A stretch of 64,000 nt of DNA from Cricetomys ansorgei (lineage: Eukaryota; Chordata; Mammalia; Rodentia; Nesomyidae), in the NCBI GenBank assembly GCA_026225945.1, contig JAMJFZ010002884.1, positions 558,001 to 622,000 of the forward strand. The letters are read 5' to 3'. The first letter of the stretch is position 1. Every line of letters starts with the position of its first letter. Of this stretch, positions 11,661-23,879 are shown one piece after another. The notes beneath the pieces are model-generated. The model had not been told where the DNA came from. It saw nothing but the letters and a program-made list of their open reading frames with translations, and searched no databases. The position numbers and the translations under genes are program-made.

Positions 11661-12661
11661 ATACAGAGGTCATTCATTATGATACACAGAGAGAGAGAAA
11701 GGGGGTGGGAAGGGAGAGGAAGATACTCTATCATATGTATATATATGCATATATAAATGTGTAAGCAGGGTAGAATATTTGATTTTGTTGATAGGTTTTA
11801 TCGTTTGGAGTTTAAGAGTTGGGAAAATTAAAGCTGCTTATTCCTATAAAGCACTTTGGATGCCGTCTGGCATATATTAAAGATTCTCTAAATGCTATTA
11901 TTATGAGGCTTATAAAGCTTCCCACAGAGGCTTTGTAATATTATCACTATGCTAAATTAAATCACAGTAAAATTCTAGTAGGCGAAAAGTGAATTAGGCC
12001 TATGTTTCCCATTGTTAAAATAATGGTGATCCCTCTCCCATAGAGTATCTATCTACAAAATTTCATGGATAATCATATGTGAAAGATCATAGATAACCCA
12101 GATAACCCATTTTTATTCCTAATACGTGGTATTAGGCTCTTAATATAAAATGACAAAATTGAGGAAACATAAAACAAATGGAATATGCCATAAAAGCATA
12201 AACCATCAAATATGCATTTGGATATTTTTACGTAGGACCTCTTATTTAAGTATATAAAGTCAGTAGTTTGAGTTCCACACAATATTTCTTACTTACACTA
12301 TTACCAAGAATTCATTTCTTCCAATTTTTGCAGCTTTCTTTAAAAGCTTTGGGAGAGTTAAAGAAAATCTGCAAGCTATCTAACCTCAGGAATATAAACC
12401 TAAATGATAACTGGGCTCTTCCATGAATATACAGCTCTCATCTACATCAAATCCAAAACTGACTTTATCGATGCACCATTAACATGTTCAAAAACATTCA
12501 AGTTATTTTTTCATAGGAAAAAACAACTGTCTTTTTGCATTATTTACCATTTTACATAATAGTTCCTTAGATTGTTATAATATTAACATTTGCAGCTGAT
12601 AAGTGTATTTGGGGCAAGCTCCAAAGATTCTGTCTAGTAAATAGGACCCTTGAATTCTCGA
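11661..12661. other. Unassigned AT-rich sequence with short purine and TA tracts
   Basis: Contains an AGAGAGAGAAAGGGGGTGGG purine stretch (about 11688) and alternating TATATGCATATATA (about 11735). The minus-strand frame at 12073-12282 has no domain. No gene or repeat family recognised. Confidence 0.5.
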
Positions 12662-12790
12662 TCCTTCTACTTTACTGACCCATTGCTGAGATTATAGTAT
12701 GTACCAGCACACTTTGATTATGTGGTATTGAGAATTAAGCCCACGCCAACTTTCTGCATGCTAGGCAATCACCAAAGCAACAATATTTCC
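12662..12790 (-). repeat. B4-type SINE, antisense
   Basis: Reads as the complement of a B1-like head joined to an ID-like tail: GCTGAGATTATAGTATGTACCAGCAC, then ATTGAGAATTAAGCCCACG and GCATGCTAGGCAATCACC. This composite is the hallmark of rodent B4. Confidence 0.6.
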
Positions 12791-12969
12791 TAGTTGTTTC
12801 TAGTTCTTAAAGATGCTTTTCTGCTGTCTACTAACTTCTGTTTCTTCGAATGAGCTACTAACCATTAAACCATTTTCTCCTGATTTAATGCAGCGTTTTT
12901 TTTCTGGTGTTTTAAATTTTTTTCCCTTCATTGTAGGTAGCTCACTTTTGATCCATCTACTTGTGTTTT

Positions 12970-13130
12970 TTATTAAATGTTTAAATATTTATTTATTTTG
13001 TTTATGTCGGGGTATGTGCATATGTGCCACTGTGAGTGTGTGAAGTTAACAGAGGACTACTTTCCACTGTATAGATTACTGAGTTTGAACTCAGATCATC
13101 AGCTTGAAGGCAAATATCTGCATAGTGAGA
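12970..13130 (-). repeat. B3-type SINE, antisense
   Basis: ATTTATTTTGTTTATGTCGG, a TG-rich stretch, AACAGAGGACTACTTTCC, then GAACTCAGATCATCAGCTTG. This matches the antisense B3 order (tail, body, tRNA-like head). Confidence 0.55.
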
Positions 13131-13779
13131 CATCTTGAAAGTTTACTTGTAACTTTTGTTGCATTTACATATTGTGAATCTCTGAGTTTTATGAATTTGT
13201 AAATTTTATATTTTATTATATATACATATACTGTACAGGTACATATGTGTACATATACATATAGAAACTGTCCTTTGGGTTTCCTGTTACACTAATTCCA
13301 TGCATATTAAATCTTCTTAACTCTTTTCAATATTTTTATTTGGTTTATAGATAGGATAATTAAATCAGTTCATCCTCAAATTTCACATATTTTTCTCCCT
13401 GGAGTTTCCAGTCAGCTCTTGAGTCTAGTAGTTTATTTGTATTCAGAATATTGTTTTGTTAATATTATATTAGAAGTTCCCCATTTTATAGATTCTGTAT
13501 TTATGCTGTGATTGCCTTTCAGCCATAATAAAAATTTTGAAAACAACAATAAAAAATAGTTATAACATCTTAGAGTTTTACAATTACTACATAGCTATTC
13601 AATCTTGAGGCTAGTCTTCATTGATTTTCTTTTAGAATTTATATTTTTTCCTTACATTTTGAGCATTTTGAATTGTACTCTGAAGCTATAAATCTCAGCC
13701 CATGGAAATTTGGTGGATTTTGATTTTTTTTTCAAGAGTACTCCTTCAAATTTTTATTAGTGAACACTAGTTTTGAAAA
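13131..13779. other. Unassigned AT-rich sequence
   Basis: No gene recognised. It may hold old antisense L1 fragments, but I cannot place them. Confidence 0.45.
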
Positions 13780-13975
13780 TTATGTGTTTCATAATGGCAT
13801 TCTTGTTCAAGAGTAACATGTGCTTTGATTATATTCATTGTCTATTACCTTCTCCTTTGCCTCTTCTTCTCCCCTCTCCTTTCATAGTCCCCTCATTCTT
13901 CCCACATAGTCTTACCATGTGTGTGTATAAGATGTGTATATCAATGTATATCATAGAATAGGATGACTCTACCAC
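13780..13975 (-). repeat. Possible L1 3' end, antisense
   Basis: ACATGTGCTTTGATTATATTC followed by pyrimidine-rich CTTCTCCTTTGCCTCTTCTTC resembles the complement of an L1 3' terminus with its purine-rich tract. It directly precedes a sense L1 3' UTR. Confidence 0.35.
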
Positions 13976-13984
13976 ATCTCTTTC

Positions 13985-14505
13985 CTTAGAGCTCAGGGAA
14001 CCCAGTGAAAGAGGAAGCTGAAAGAGTATAAAAGCCAGAAGGGATGGAGGATAGCAGGAGAACAAGGCCCTCTAAATTATCTGAGCAAAGCTCATATGAA
14101 CCCATAGAGACTGAATGAGCAACGATAGGGCTTACACTCGTCAGCACCTGGTCCTCTGCATGTATATTATGGCTTCCAGTTTAGTAGTTTTATGGGACTC
14201 CTGAGTGTGTGGATGAGTAGGCCTCTGATTCCTGTGCCTTCTCTTGAGGCTTTTTACTTCTATTTGATTGCCATCAATTTGATGGTTTACTCTTACTGTA
14301 TTTTATTTTTATTTTATGTTTTGTTGTGATCTCTTAGAAGCCAGTTCTTTTCTAATGAGTGACAGATAGGGAGTAGATTTAGATGGTAGTGGATGTGGGT
14401 GGTAATAAGAAGAAGTAAAGGGAGGGGAAAGTGTAATCATGATATGTTGCATGAGAACAAAACCTATTTTTAATAAAAGTGGAGAAATTAAAAACAACAA
14501 CAAAA
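13985..14505 (+). repeat. Rodent L1 3' UTR in sense, ending in an A-rich tail
   Basis: GAGCTCAGGGAACCCAGTG (13989), GAACAAGGCCCTCTAAATTA (14061), CTGAGTGTGTGGATGAGTAG (14201), ATGTTTTGTTGTGATCTC (14316), TAATGAGTGACAGATAGGGAG (about 14354) and AATAAAAGTGGAG (about 14472) follow one another as in the L1 3' UTR. The end is AAAAACAACAACAAAAAAGG. The minus-strand 120-codon frame (14309-14671) overlaps this repeat and is incidental. Confidence 0.75.
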
Positions 14506-14859
14506 AAGGAGGCAGGGTCAGGAGAGCAGCAGAACACATAGCAGATGAAAAGGGAAGGAAAAATACTGAGGGCAGATATGTACAGTGAAGAAACAGGTGG
14601 CAAAGAGATGCTGGGGAGGAATTTGGGAAATAGCCTCTGAACTGAACAAGTACAGGCATTTTACTTCTCATTATTTAACCAATATCATATTTACATAACA
14701 TGTACAATTTTTATATTTTAAATAATGCAAAATTATCTTTATTCAATATTTTAATATAGCAATAGAAAATAGGCTAAGAAATTCACCCCCTCATGGAATA
14801 GATGACTTTATAAAGAAGAGTGAGAAAGTCCTAAGTTTGGACTTCATTTCCTCATCATG
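14506..14859. other. Unassigned sequence
   Basis: Nothing recognised. Confidence 0.5.
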
Positions 14860-14965
14860 TGATACCCCATACCACATTTTGTTACAGTGAGTAGGCCATT
14901 GACAGATGCTCTTGAATGTCTAACCTCTGAAACTGTAAGAAATAAACCTCCATTATACATAAATT
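14860..14965 (+). repeat. 3' end of a rodent LTR-like repeat
   Basis: CTCTGAAACTGTAAGAAATAAACCTCC resembles the polyadenylation-signal region of rodent LTR-like repeats (AAACTGTGAGCCAAAATAAACC type). Short and diverged. Confidence 0.35.
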
Positions 14966-15120
14966 ATTTTATTTATAGAAATATATAGAGAGATATAGGT
15001 ATAGATATATAAATATATAGAATATATTATATTATATATAATATATAAATATTATATAAAATATAAAATTATTTTATAATAATAATAAATAATAATAAAT
15101 AAATAAATAAAGTAATAAAA
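14966..15120. repeat. AT-only low-complexity tract
   Basis: About 150 bases of TATAGA, TATATAAT and AATAAT words, ending in a run of AAAT units. Confidence 0.9.
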
Positions 15121-17200
15121 ACATACTATCAAAAAGGGAAAAGAAATAGGATATACTTTTAATATTTTGCTTGTAAATCTCCCCAGATAATTATCTATGT
15201 ACACCAATCATAAGTTCTGCTTACTACACAATCAGAGCACATAATCCAGAGAAGATCTATGCCATTCTATAACAAGGATGGTCTTTCCTCTGGTTTCTAA
15301 AAGTGTGTTCCCCATGTCCCTTGGATTCCTCACTGGAAGCCTTTGGTTTCTGTATTTTGACCAACCTTCTATTTATGATGACATATAATATATGTCTTCC
15401 CTATGACGATAGTTTCTCGTGTCCCTCACTTCCTTCTGCACTATAATGGAAGTTGTTAATATCCTCATTTATATCATCTTTATTATTTCTACCATGTACT
15501 TCAAAATTCAGATTTTACTCCTTATTTAATGCCAAATTCAGTTACACATTCATAGAGCTTTTCTACAGGAATGATCCAGTACGTGGTACAAAAACCCATC
15601 TTACATTCCTAAGTCTTTTGTGACAACTTACAGTAGATAATTTAGTAATTAATAGACTTATCTTGTCATAGGATTGTATAAATTCAAATGTCAAGGTGCT
15701 ACCTGACACTTCATCCTTGATGAACCTTTAGAAAGGTGATTTTTTTTCATCTTCCAGATGCTGATGTTTGATAATTTCCCCATACTAAAGGCCACAGAAT
15801 TCCATTCTATGCATCAGTCTTTGCATTATCTTCAGCCTTTCTAGAAATGATGTTGTAACTATGTATCTACCTGAATAAAAAACAAATTATTCATACTCTA
15901 GTGATACAAAGATTATGAACAACAGAAATTGAAGAATATTGAAAATTTGACTAAATTGTTATGTTCTACATTATTCATTTTATGTAACAAATTGTTGTTT
16001 ATAATTTATTTTGCATATTTATTATAGCTGCATTGTTGCCAAGCTTCTATTATTATAATTATTATCTTTATCCATATGACTGTAAATATCTATGGTTGGG
16101 TTATTTTTAAAGGGTCCCAAATTATAGATAATGCAGTAGATGGTAATAGTTGAACATTTGCTTCAATTGTTCATGATAAATTCCACCTGTATTTTCTCCC
16201 TTTCTTCTTTTCTACCTTAAAATCATTTTATTGTCATTTCATAGATTATGAAAAGTCAGTTTGTGCTTTTTGAAAGATATAAGATCTCTCTCTCCCTCCG
16301 TCCCTCCCACCTCTGCATGTGTATGTTGCTGCTCGTATGAAGCATAAATTAACATAAAAACACTCATGCTTTTGACAGTTAATAACGTGAAATGAAATAG
16401 GCAGCTGTTTAAAATTTTCACAACTAGCAACTCAGAATTCAAGAATGTTTTGCTAGTGGCAAGAAAAGAGCAGTGAGTCATGTTACTGATAACATCTTAC
16501 TCTTGAAAAACAGACATCAGAGATTAATTCAGGGTCTACATAGTAGAAAGATGCCATTAGTCAGAATCCAGTAGAGCCATGAAAATTCAAGAGCAGAGGA
16601 TAGTATTATGCAGTGCAGGTATAGGCTCTCAGAGCAGGATTAGATACTTGAGAAAATGTAGAATGGTTTTAAGTGCAACAGGGTAAAGGAAGTTTAAGAA
16701 AGATCGAGTATTGAATAGAACTTTTTGGTAAAGGTATGATACAAAAATATCAGGGTAAAGTAAAGTACGGTACATATGCTTAGAGCTAGGGAGGGCTGAG
16801 AAAGACAATGAAGGACATGATCTTACAGAGCATATCAGAGTATATTGTAGCAGAAAATGAATGACACATTGCAGGATAGAGTTGAGAATGTATACGAAAT
16901 GGAGATTGGAGAGGGAGAGAAGAAATAAGCACTGTGAAGGTGAAAGTAAAGTGGGTTAGTGTAGGGTCAGTGAATACTGGGAGAAGAGGAGGTAAGACAG
17001 AGAAGGGCAATGACTATTATGCTGAATCTTCATAGAAACCTTGTGCCTTAGAAGACACTATGAGGAAAATGCTTTCATTAATTTATATGTTAAGAATTAT
17101 GTGATATATTGTGGCTCTCTTAAATTTTCAATATTTTGCTTTTAAATTTATTTATGTAGTGTATGCATCTATGTGTCTGTGTGTTAGTGGACAGAGTCAC
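15121..17200. other. Unassigned AT-rich sequence
   Basis: No repeat family, exon or RNA gene recognised. Minus-strand frames at 16239-16481 and 16786-17010 lack domains. 16590-17030 is more purine-rich than its neighbours, without a tandem period that I can see. Confidence 0.45.
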
Positions 17201-17202
17201 TC

Positions 17203-17227
17203 TGTGTGTGTGTGTGTGTGTGTGTGT
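17203..17227. repeat. (TG)12 microsatellite
   Basis: Twenty-five bases of alternating TG. Valine/cysteine-rich frames here (17111-17305, 17163-17351) are a by-product. Confidence 0.9.
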
Positions 17228-17290
17228 ACTTCATTTGGGATCTGTGGACGAAACAAAAATCATAAAATCATTGTTGACAATAAATATCTT

Positions 17291-17905
17291 TGTAGATTTC
17301 TTTGATCCGTCTCTTCCCTGGGGACCAGCTAAGCCATGGCCAGCAGCATAGCTCCAGGGAAGAAGAGGTAGGGTCCTCATGGGTCTGAGCCTGTCTTAGG
17401 TTGGAGGCTGAGAGCTGAGCAGGAAACAGAATTCCAGGGAGACTGTTGTCAGTGGAGCAACTCTGTTTATTGAAGCAAGGGTGGTTACATTTATAGGGGG
17501 AATGTTGTGGGAGGGTCCTTGGCACCCAGGGATTGGGAGACCTTGGTTAAGACAGGGATACTGGAGGAGCCCCACTTGTCTGTGGGGGGTCTCATTGTCA
17601 TTCTAAGGATCAAAGTCCTGGAAAAGCACCTTCTGCATAAACTGTGGTCTCACAGGGGAAAGAAGACACTTTATCAGAAAATGGGCTCAGCCCTAGGCCT
17701 TCCAGCTACAGCATTCAGATAAGCACCAACCAGGCCACATTCCTTTGGCAGTGAGCTGCTGTGAAGCAGGCAGATTTAGAATTTAGCTGGGTTTTATTAG
17801 GGCTAAGACAAAGAGGGAGCAATTGAATGCCTTCTGCTCTCAGGGTGAAGATGCCAGAGTTCACTACATGTTTCAGCCCCCTTTTAGCTCTAGGACAGCC
17901 CCACA
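17291..17905 (-). mobile_element. Solo LTR, class II (ERVK-like), with 6-bp target-site duplication
   Basis: The plus strand runs TGTAGATTTC... to ...GCCCCACA, so both strands begin TG and end CA. It is flanked by TATCTT at 17285-17290 and TATCTT at 17906-17911. A 6-base duplication is what ERVK-type integrases make. On the minus strand TATAAA (17490-17495) precedes AATAAA (17466-17471), so the LTR points left. Length is 615 bases. No internal retroviral genes adjoin it, which indicates LTR-LTR recombination. Frames at 17268-17525, 17507-17722 and 17715-17924 are inside it and are not genes. It shares its minus-strand 5' end with the LTR at 21555-22101. Confidence 0.88.
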
Positions 17906-17911
17906 TATCTT

Positions 17912-19422
17912 TACCTACTGACATGATTTTTCAATATTAATGGTGTATATTGGGCATATCCAAGTGTTTCTTATCTATATTCTAAGCATTCTATATCATC
18001 AATACTCATATTACATATCACAGAAGCCTATTTGTTGCCTAAAAACACAAGCTTTGTAGTGTTATTGTAAATGAATTAGTACCTATTATTATTATCATGA
18101 CTAATATCCAAGCACTCAAAACGTTAAAATGTGTCACAGACTGAATATTATTATGAATCACATGTGGAATTTTAATGAACTATCTGCAATTCTAATGCTT
18201 GATGAGGTTTGGTACCACAATAGACTCCCTCAAGTTTAGCAGTTAGGAAAAATGAATATTCACATTGCCATGTGATATTTATTAGGTGCCATTTATCTTA
18301 CAACTGTCAACAGTGGTAATTGCTCCAAAAGCATGTGTTTACAGTGTCTCTCCCTACAGTAGAGGGTAGGGAATGGGATATATTTATCAAGTGCCACCTC
18401 TCCATCTAAGTAGCAGATGTCTTTCCTCGTTTTTAGTGTGTCAAACATTTGAGTGCTAGATAGTATAAAACATAAAAGTAGATGACGAGTTTTTGAAGTA
18501 CATAGCTATAAAAGTATTTGAAGTGTTTGTATAGCATATTATCCAGTTTCTATCTGATCTACACAGTACCAGTCTGTAAAACCTTTCAGTAACTTCTAAT
18601 TCCTGCATACTAATCGTATCACTTTGGAGTAGAATAGAAAAATCTTTTCACTTGAGGATCTGTTCTCTTCATCTTACATGAATGGCTACACACTCAATGA
18701 AGAGTCTGTATTTCCACATGTCAAATTTATGCTGGTAATTAATAGGTTCAAAAAGTGATCTTTTATAACCAAAAAGACAAATTTGTATTTCAAGATCTTA
18801 ATCCACTTTTATTCTTTAGAAATGGTAGGTTTTTAACCTTCTGGAGAAAAATATCAATACTTTGACAGAGGGTAAAGCAATAACATGGAACTGTTTTCTT
18901 TTACTTTTCTTTTAAACCAGTTCTGGACTTGAGAAGGAAAAATCCCATTATAAATATCACAGTACTGTCCAATAAAAAGTAGTGGAAACTACATAATAAC
19001 TAATAAATATTTCCTATGAAATTATGTCTGGCATACAGTGTATCTCTTAAATGATAATGCAGTATACTGACTCATAATGTGGGGACAGCCATGTACTAAT
19101 GAATACACAAAATATATCTTCTATGTTTTATTATATTCCTTGTTTGTTCCTAGTTCCTATTGCAATTATTAAAGTTGGTTTCAAATGATTGTCACTTTGC
19201 GCCCCTCTTCAAGATTTTTGTAGAGAAGGCAACCTTCCATTAAAAATATTTGACAGATATTACTGAGGATGTATATTCACTTTCATTCTCTTACCACATA
19301 CTGTTGAATTCTATCTTTAGAATCAAATCATCTATATCAATGACAGGGTCTTCAGGAGGTTCTCATTGAGATGAAAGCTAATACATTACATAAAGATAGC
19401 AATCACCTAGTTACATCCTCTC
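17912..19422. other. Unassigned AT-rich sequence
   Basis: No gene, SINE or LINE block recognised in about 1.5 kb. Confidence 0.5.
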
Positions 19423-19424
19423 TT

Positions 19425-19830
19425 AGTTAAAGTTATTATTTTTGTGATGAAAAATTATGATTACAAACAACTTGGGAGAAAATGTTTTTTTTTTTGGCAT
19501 ACACTTCCATATCACTGTTCATCATTGAAGAAATTCAAGACAGAAACTCAAACAGGGCAGGAGCCAAGAGGCAGGAACTGATGCAGAGGCCATGGATGAG
19601 TGCTGCTAACTGTCTTGCTCTCATGTCTTACTAAGTCTGCTTTCTTATAGAACTGAGGAACACTAGCTTAGGGGTGACTCCAACCACAATAGGCCAGACA
19701 TATCAATCTCTAATTAAGAAAATTCCCTGTAGGCCTGCCTACAGCCTGATCTTATGAAAGTATTTCAATTGGGGTTCCCTCCTCTGATCACTCTAGCTTG
19801 TGTCAAGTTGACATAAGACTGGCCAGCACA
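19425..19830 (-). repeat. Common rodent interspersed repeat, antisense
   Basis: TTAGTTAAAGTTATTATTTTTGTGATG at the left, ACTTCCATATCACTGTTCATC (19504), GATGCAGAGGCCATGGATGAG (19579), TTAAGAAAATTCCC (19716) and TAGCTTGTGTCAAGTTGACA (19794). This is the reverse complement of the element at 46740-47175. It is probably a RMER/LTR-type rodent repeat; the exact name is uncertain. Confidence 0.7.
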
Positions 19831-20079
19831 TATACTTAAGAAAATTAGTCATATTATTGTATTTAGACACAATAGTTGGACATTGTAGATTCCAGATAAT
19901 GGGAAAAATAGGACAGCATAATTACCTGGAAAGATATACTATATCAGGCCATGCAATCCTTCTGGAGAAAACAGTTCCAGACATATCTCAGCACTGCATT
20001 TTCACCAAGTGCTGAAAGCGTAAAACTTTTACTTAATAAGTGTTCACCAATCTTTACCACTACAGATTGAGAAGTTATT
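19831..20079. other. Unassigned sequence
   Basis: Nothing recognised. Confidence 0.5.
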
Positions 20080-20900
20080 TAATTGTTGGTGTATTTTTTC
20101 TCTTTTATTGTTTGAGAATTTCATGCATTCATATAACTTATTTTGATAAAAGACATCTACTTTTCCTCTCCTTTAATTTATCCTACCCCTCACTTGTATC
20201 CCTTCCAATTTCATGCACTATTTTTTTTAAACCCACTGAGTCCACTTAGTACTGCCTACACATGCATAAATATAAAACTATCCATTGGAGTATGAGTATC
20301 CTCTCAGGCCTGAATCTGTGTATAAATCTGACTTTCCCTTCCCCAGAAGCTATCAATGGCTAATAGCTTCTCATCTAGAGGTGGGACTTCATGATCTCCT
20401 TTCTCATCCCCAGCTGTGATTTTGGATATATTGATCTTGTTCATGCAGTCACAGCAGCTTTGAATTCTTATGTATATCAGTGCTATCATTTTAGGCAAAC
20501 ACTACTTGTTTGTAAATACCTACTACCCCTGGCCCTTACAAAGTCTTTCTGTCCCTTTTTCAGTGATGATCTGAAAGCCTAGGATGAAAATATGATATAG
20601 GTGTCCCATTTAAAGCTGTATTTGCCTCAGTCTTGTTCTCTGCACATTGACTAGTCATGTGTCTCTGTATTACACCAATTAGAAATAGTTCCAGCTTCTG
20701 TAAAGATAAGCTTCTCTGATGAGGGATGAGAGATGCACTAATCTATGGGTATAAAAATAAGAACTTAAGGGGAAGTTTATTTCTATGTGCACTTAGCAGA
20801 ATGATAATATTAAGCTTTCCCCTAGGGCCTAAGACCTAGCCAGCCATGAGTTTTAGTGAACAAAAATTTTATCTTTACTTAACAGTAACATTCAGTCATT
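20080..20900 (-). repeat. Lx-type L1 3' UTR, antisense
   Basis: TTGTTTGAGAATTTCATGCA (20108) is the complement of the L1 terminus. It is followed by AACCCACTGAGTCCACTTAG (20231), CCAGAAGCTATCAATGGC (20343), AGAGGTGGGACTTCATGA (20377), GATATAGGTGTCCCATTTA (20594) and AAGCTTCTCTGATGAGGG (20709). The same order occurs in the copy at 6314-7640. Frames at 20040-20249, 20304-20498 and 20391-20582 are repeat shadows. Confidence 0.75.
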
Positions 20901-21548
20901 GTGGTAAATAGTTACAGGACTAACTCAGTACCATCCTCAGATTTGAGAATGATGAATGCTTTTCAAGAAATAAAAAATACTTCTGATTTTCTTTTTTGAA
21001 TTGAAGAGTAAACTGCTTGTCTTTGGAATTTGGATACAATTATTCTGACTTTGTCTATGAGTCACTGTATTAGATAGTAAAGGGCTTGAGGGTCTAATCA
21101 CTTTTTCTTCTGACAAGTAGTTTAATACACTAATATATTAGCCTGTAGTTAAATTATTATTCTATTTAAAGAATCTTGACCTTTCTATACTCAAATGGCT
21201 AGTCTTACTGCTGAATTTTTACAATGTTACTAGTCATTTATCTCTTCCATCTAGAGTTAGAGTTTAAAGCCTCATTATGAGATTATAAATAATAGATACT
21301 TAGCAATATAAATCATAAGCAATTTATCCTTATAGTCTGAAGTAGAATAACAAATCACAGTTATCTTCTAGAGGTATCAGTGCTTGTTGATGATTAACTT
21401 AAACATGCAAATTCAGTCCTCCAATTGGAACTGCAATTTGCTGAATTTTCTCTTCTTTCCTAATATTCTTATTCCTCTTAAAGTAATCATTCTTGGTTTA
21501 TTTAAGCATAGTACTAGCCATCATGTTTTAAAATCATCTTCTTAGGTT
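20901..21548. other. Unassigned AT-rich sequence
   Basis: No repeat or gene recognised. Confidence 0.5.
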
Positions 21549-21554
21549 ATTTGT

Positions 21555-22101
21555 TGTAGTCCTGTGGGTGAAAATCCTCCCGCCATGTGTATGCTTCCAC
21601 ATCTCCACTATGTCACCACTAGTTTCTTGTCCCGCCTGAGGCCATGGCTACAGGCCAATAAACGCGGCAGGATGGAGCAGCAGCATGGGCCATGGGTTTA
21701 CCTCATCCTGCCACTACCCTGGCAGGCCTCTATGAGTCGATGAGTGGACAGAAAACACTCAGGAACACGTTTCAGTGAGCTTCTCTTGTATAATGGGGCG
21801 TGTAGCTTGTATATCAAGGGTCACAAGCAGGAGAGGAGCCAATGACCCTAAGAATGTTCATTGGTTAGGACATCCTATGAGGGAGTGGCCTTGCCTGTGT
21901 GTGGAGTTTGTGTCTGTGTAATTCAGACCAGAGGGCAGAGAGGCATGTTTGCTTAGTGAGGGTTCATATCTAAATTTGGCTGGGTTTTTGGCCAAGGCTA
22001 AAAGGTGAGGAGCACCCAAATTTCTCCCATTCTCACTCTCTAGGGGTGACACAGGGTTCCTGGTGAACTTCAACTCACAATTAGCCCTTGGACATCCCAC
22101 A
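21555..22101 (-). mobile_element. Solo LTR, class II (ERVK-like), with 6-bp target-site duplication
   Basis: The plus strand begins TGTAGTCCTG and ends GGACATCCCACA. ATTTGT occurs at 21549-21554 and again at 22102-22107, immediately outside these ends. Length is 547 bases. The minus-strand 5' end (TGTGGGATGTCCAAGGGC) and the shared GCTGGGTTTT block align with the LTR at 17291-17905, so the two belong to one family, though they are diverged in the middle. The GC content is clearly above its flanks. No internal retroviral sequence adjoins. The frame 21858-22118 is inside the LTR. Confidence 0.87.
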
Positions 22102-22107
22102 ATTTGT

Positions 22108-22905
22108 TTTTCTATCAATCCTTAAAGAACAATGATTGTTCTTTCTTCTTTATATTCAAAGCCCTTTGATGAGTAGCTAACTCAAGATATGAGTTCAGTA
22201 TTTGTTGAATAAGAAAATTATTTTATTGAGAAATTTATCATTTATGTTATGTTTCCCTTTGCAAATTAATTGGTGATTATATTTACTGTACTTAGCTTTA
22301 CTTAAGAAAGTTGCTATATATCAAGTAATTTGGTTATTTTGTGTAGATCGCATAAAGGCATATATATATATATATCACTAGAAATTTATTGATAGCTACA
22401 ACAGAAAGAATATTATTGTGGAGAATTCATATTTTATAGTGAGTATTTAAATATACATGTAGGGAATTTCTAGTGAGGTGTTTTGAATAACATAAAGATA
22501 TAGAGATTGCCTATTACATACCAGGATATAATAGCTCAATACTGCTTGTAAATTCAAAAAGAAATCCCAAATTATAATGTATGGATAATCTTTTTTACAG
22601 AATAACAAATAAAAACAGAGACTAAACAATTAAGTAACAAGGTCTAAACTATAGAAAATTAAAGTTGTTTCACTCTCAAACTCATATTATTATCAATTCT
22701 GCCAGGCAGGTAACAAAATTATGCCATTTGGTTCTATAGAGTATTTTTACAAAAAGTTATCACCAAAACTTATTTTATTTTTATTTTCATAAGAACATGA
22801 AATCATAAGCTATCACTATAACATATATTATGGAATAAATTACCTATTTGATTTATCTTCCTCTTTTCTATTCCCTTAGGTTATTAAATCACAGGTTTTG
22901 AATAA
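22108..22905. other. Unassigned AT-rich sequence with a short (AT)n
   Basis: A TATATATATATATATA run sits at about 22358-22375. Otherwise nothing is recognised. Confidence 0.5.
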
Positions 22906-23036
22906 AATCATATATATGCATATGTATGTGTGTATATATATACATATTTTGTACATATATATATACATGTATATATATGCATATATATTTGTATATATAT
23001 ATGTATGTGTATGTATATACATATATATAAACATTT
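22906..23036. repeat. Complex TATATG/TACATA simple repeat
   Basis: About 130 bases of alternating purine-pyrimidine TATATGCA, TATGTATG and TATATACA words. Such sequence can extrude as cruciforms and is prone to length change. Confidence 0.9.
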
Positions 23037-23279
23037 ATTTTCAAATATGATTATCAGAATATTTTAAAACTTTATAAAAAGTTACAAATTACTCACAAAA
23101 TATTATTAAGCCAGGCATTAATGTATAATACATTTTAATTTTAATAATAATTTTATTATTTACTTTAAAAATTGTTTCCTCTGATAATGTTAAGGTGCTA
23201 CCAATTTGAGATAGTACTAATGACCATAGCATGTTCAGGAAGGATGACTCCTAAAAGAAATTAATCCAACACCTTTACT
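23037..23279. other. Unassigned AT-rich sequence
   Basis: Nothing recognised. Confidence 0.5.
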
Positions 23280-23830
23280 AGACCAGTCTCCAAAGTATGT
23301 GTAACAGTAAGAAATTCGTGGCAGAATCCAACATATGGAAGAAAATAAAACCATTGTAAAGATGGAAATATTGAAAACTAACCAAACAGAAATATGTGAA
23401 ATGAAAGAGGTCAATCAAATAAAAACCACAACAGAGACCATCATTAACAGATAAGACCACACAGAAGACTGAATTTCATGAATGGAATATGAAGCTGAGA
23501 CAATAATAAAAATGTGTATATATAATAGGAAAAAATAAGCATCGTGAATGATATTTCCAAGAGGTTTAAGATACATTCAAGAGGCCAAACCTGAGAATTC
23601 ATAATGTAGAGGAACCAAGAAAACATCAAATGGAATTCACAGACTATTTAATGAAATTAAAACAGAAAACTTCCCAAATGTATAGGAAATTGAGGATATT
23701 GAAACAGAAGAGGACTATAAATATGACCAGAGAAGAAACTAACCTTAACTGTATAGCCAGGATGTCCCTAATACCAAGAAAAGAGACAATCTTAAGAACA
23801 GCATAGGAAAAAACCAAACACGTTCTATGC
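23280..23830 (+). repeat. L1/HAL1 ORF1 remnant, sense
   Basis: GAGGCCAAACCTGAGAATTC (23581), AGCAG-like then AAAACTTCCCAAATG (23664), GACCAGAGAAGAAACTA (23727) and AAGAGACAATCTTAAGAACAGC (about 23784) follow the order of the L1 ORF1 C-terminal half, as preserved in HAL1 elements, which have ORF1 but no ORF2. Stops are frequent. I favour HAL1 or an old L1M; the sequence alone does not decide. Confidence 0.55.
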
Positions 23831-23879
23831 AGTTTACATAATTGTGGGTTCCCTTATGATATTTTAATGCATCAGTATA

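Noticed and set aside
14309..14671. 120-codon minus-strand frame
   Set aside because: Lies over the antisense of an L1 3' UTR and its purine-rich end. Leucine/serine-rich from composition only.
17285..22107. One provirus with two LTRs 3.7 kb apart
   Set aside because: Each LTR has its own different 6-base duplication. The interval holds no gag/pol-like sequence and contains an unrelated rodent repeat and an L1.
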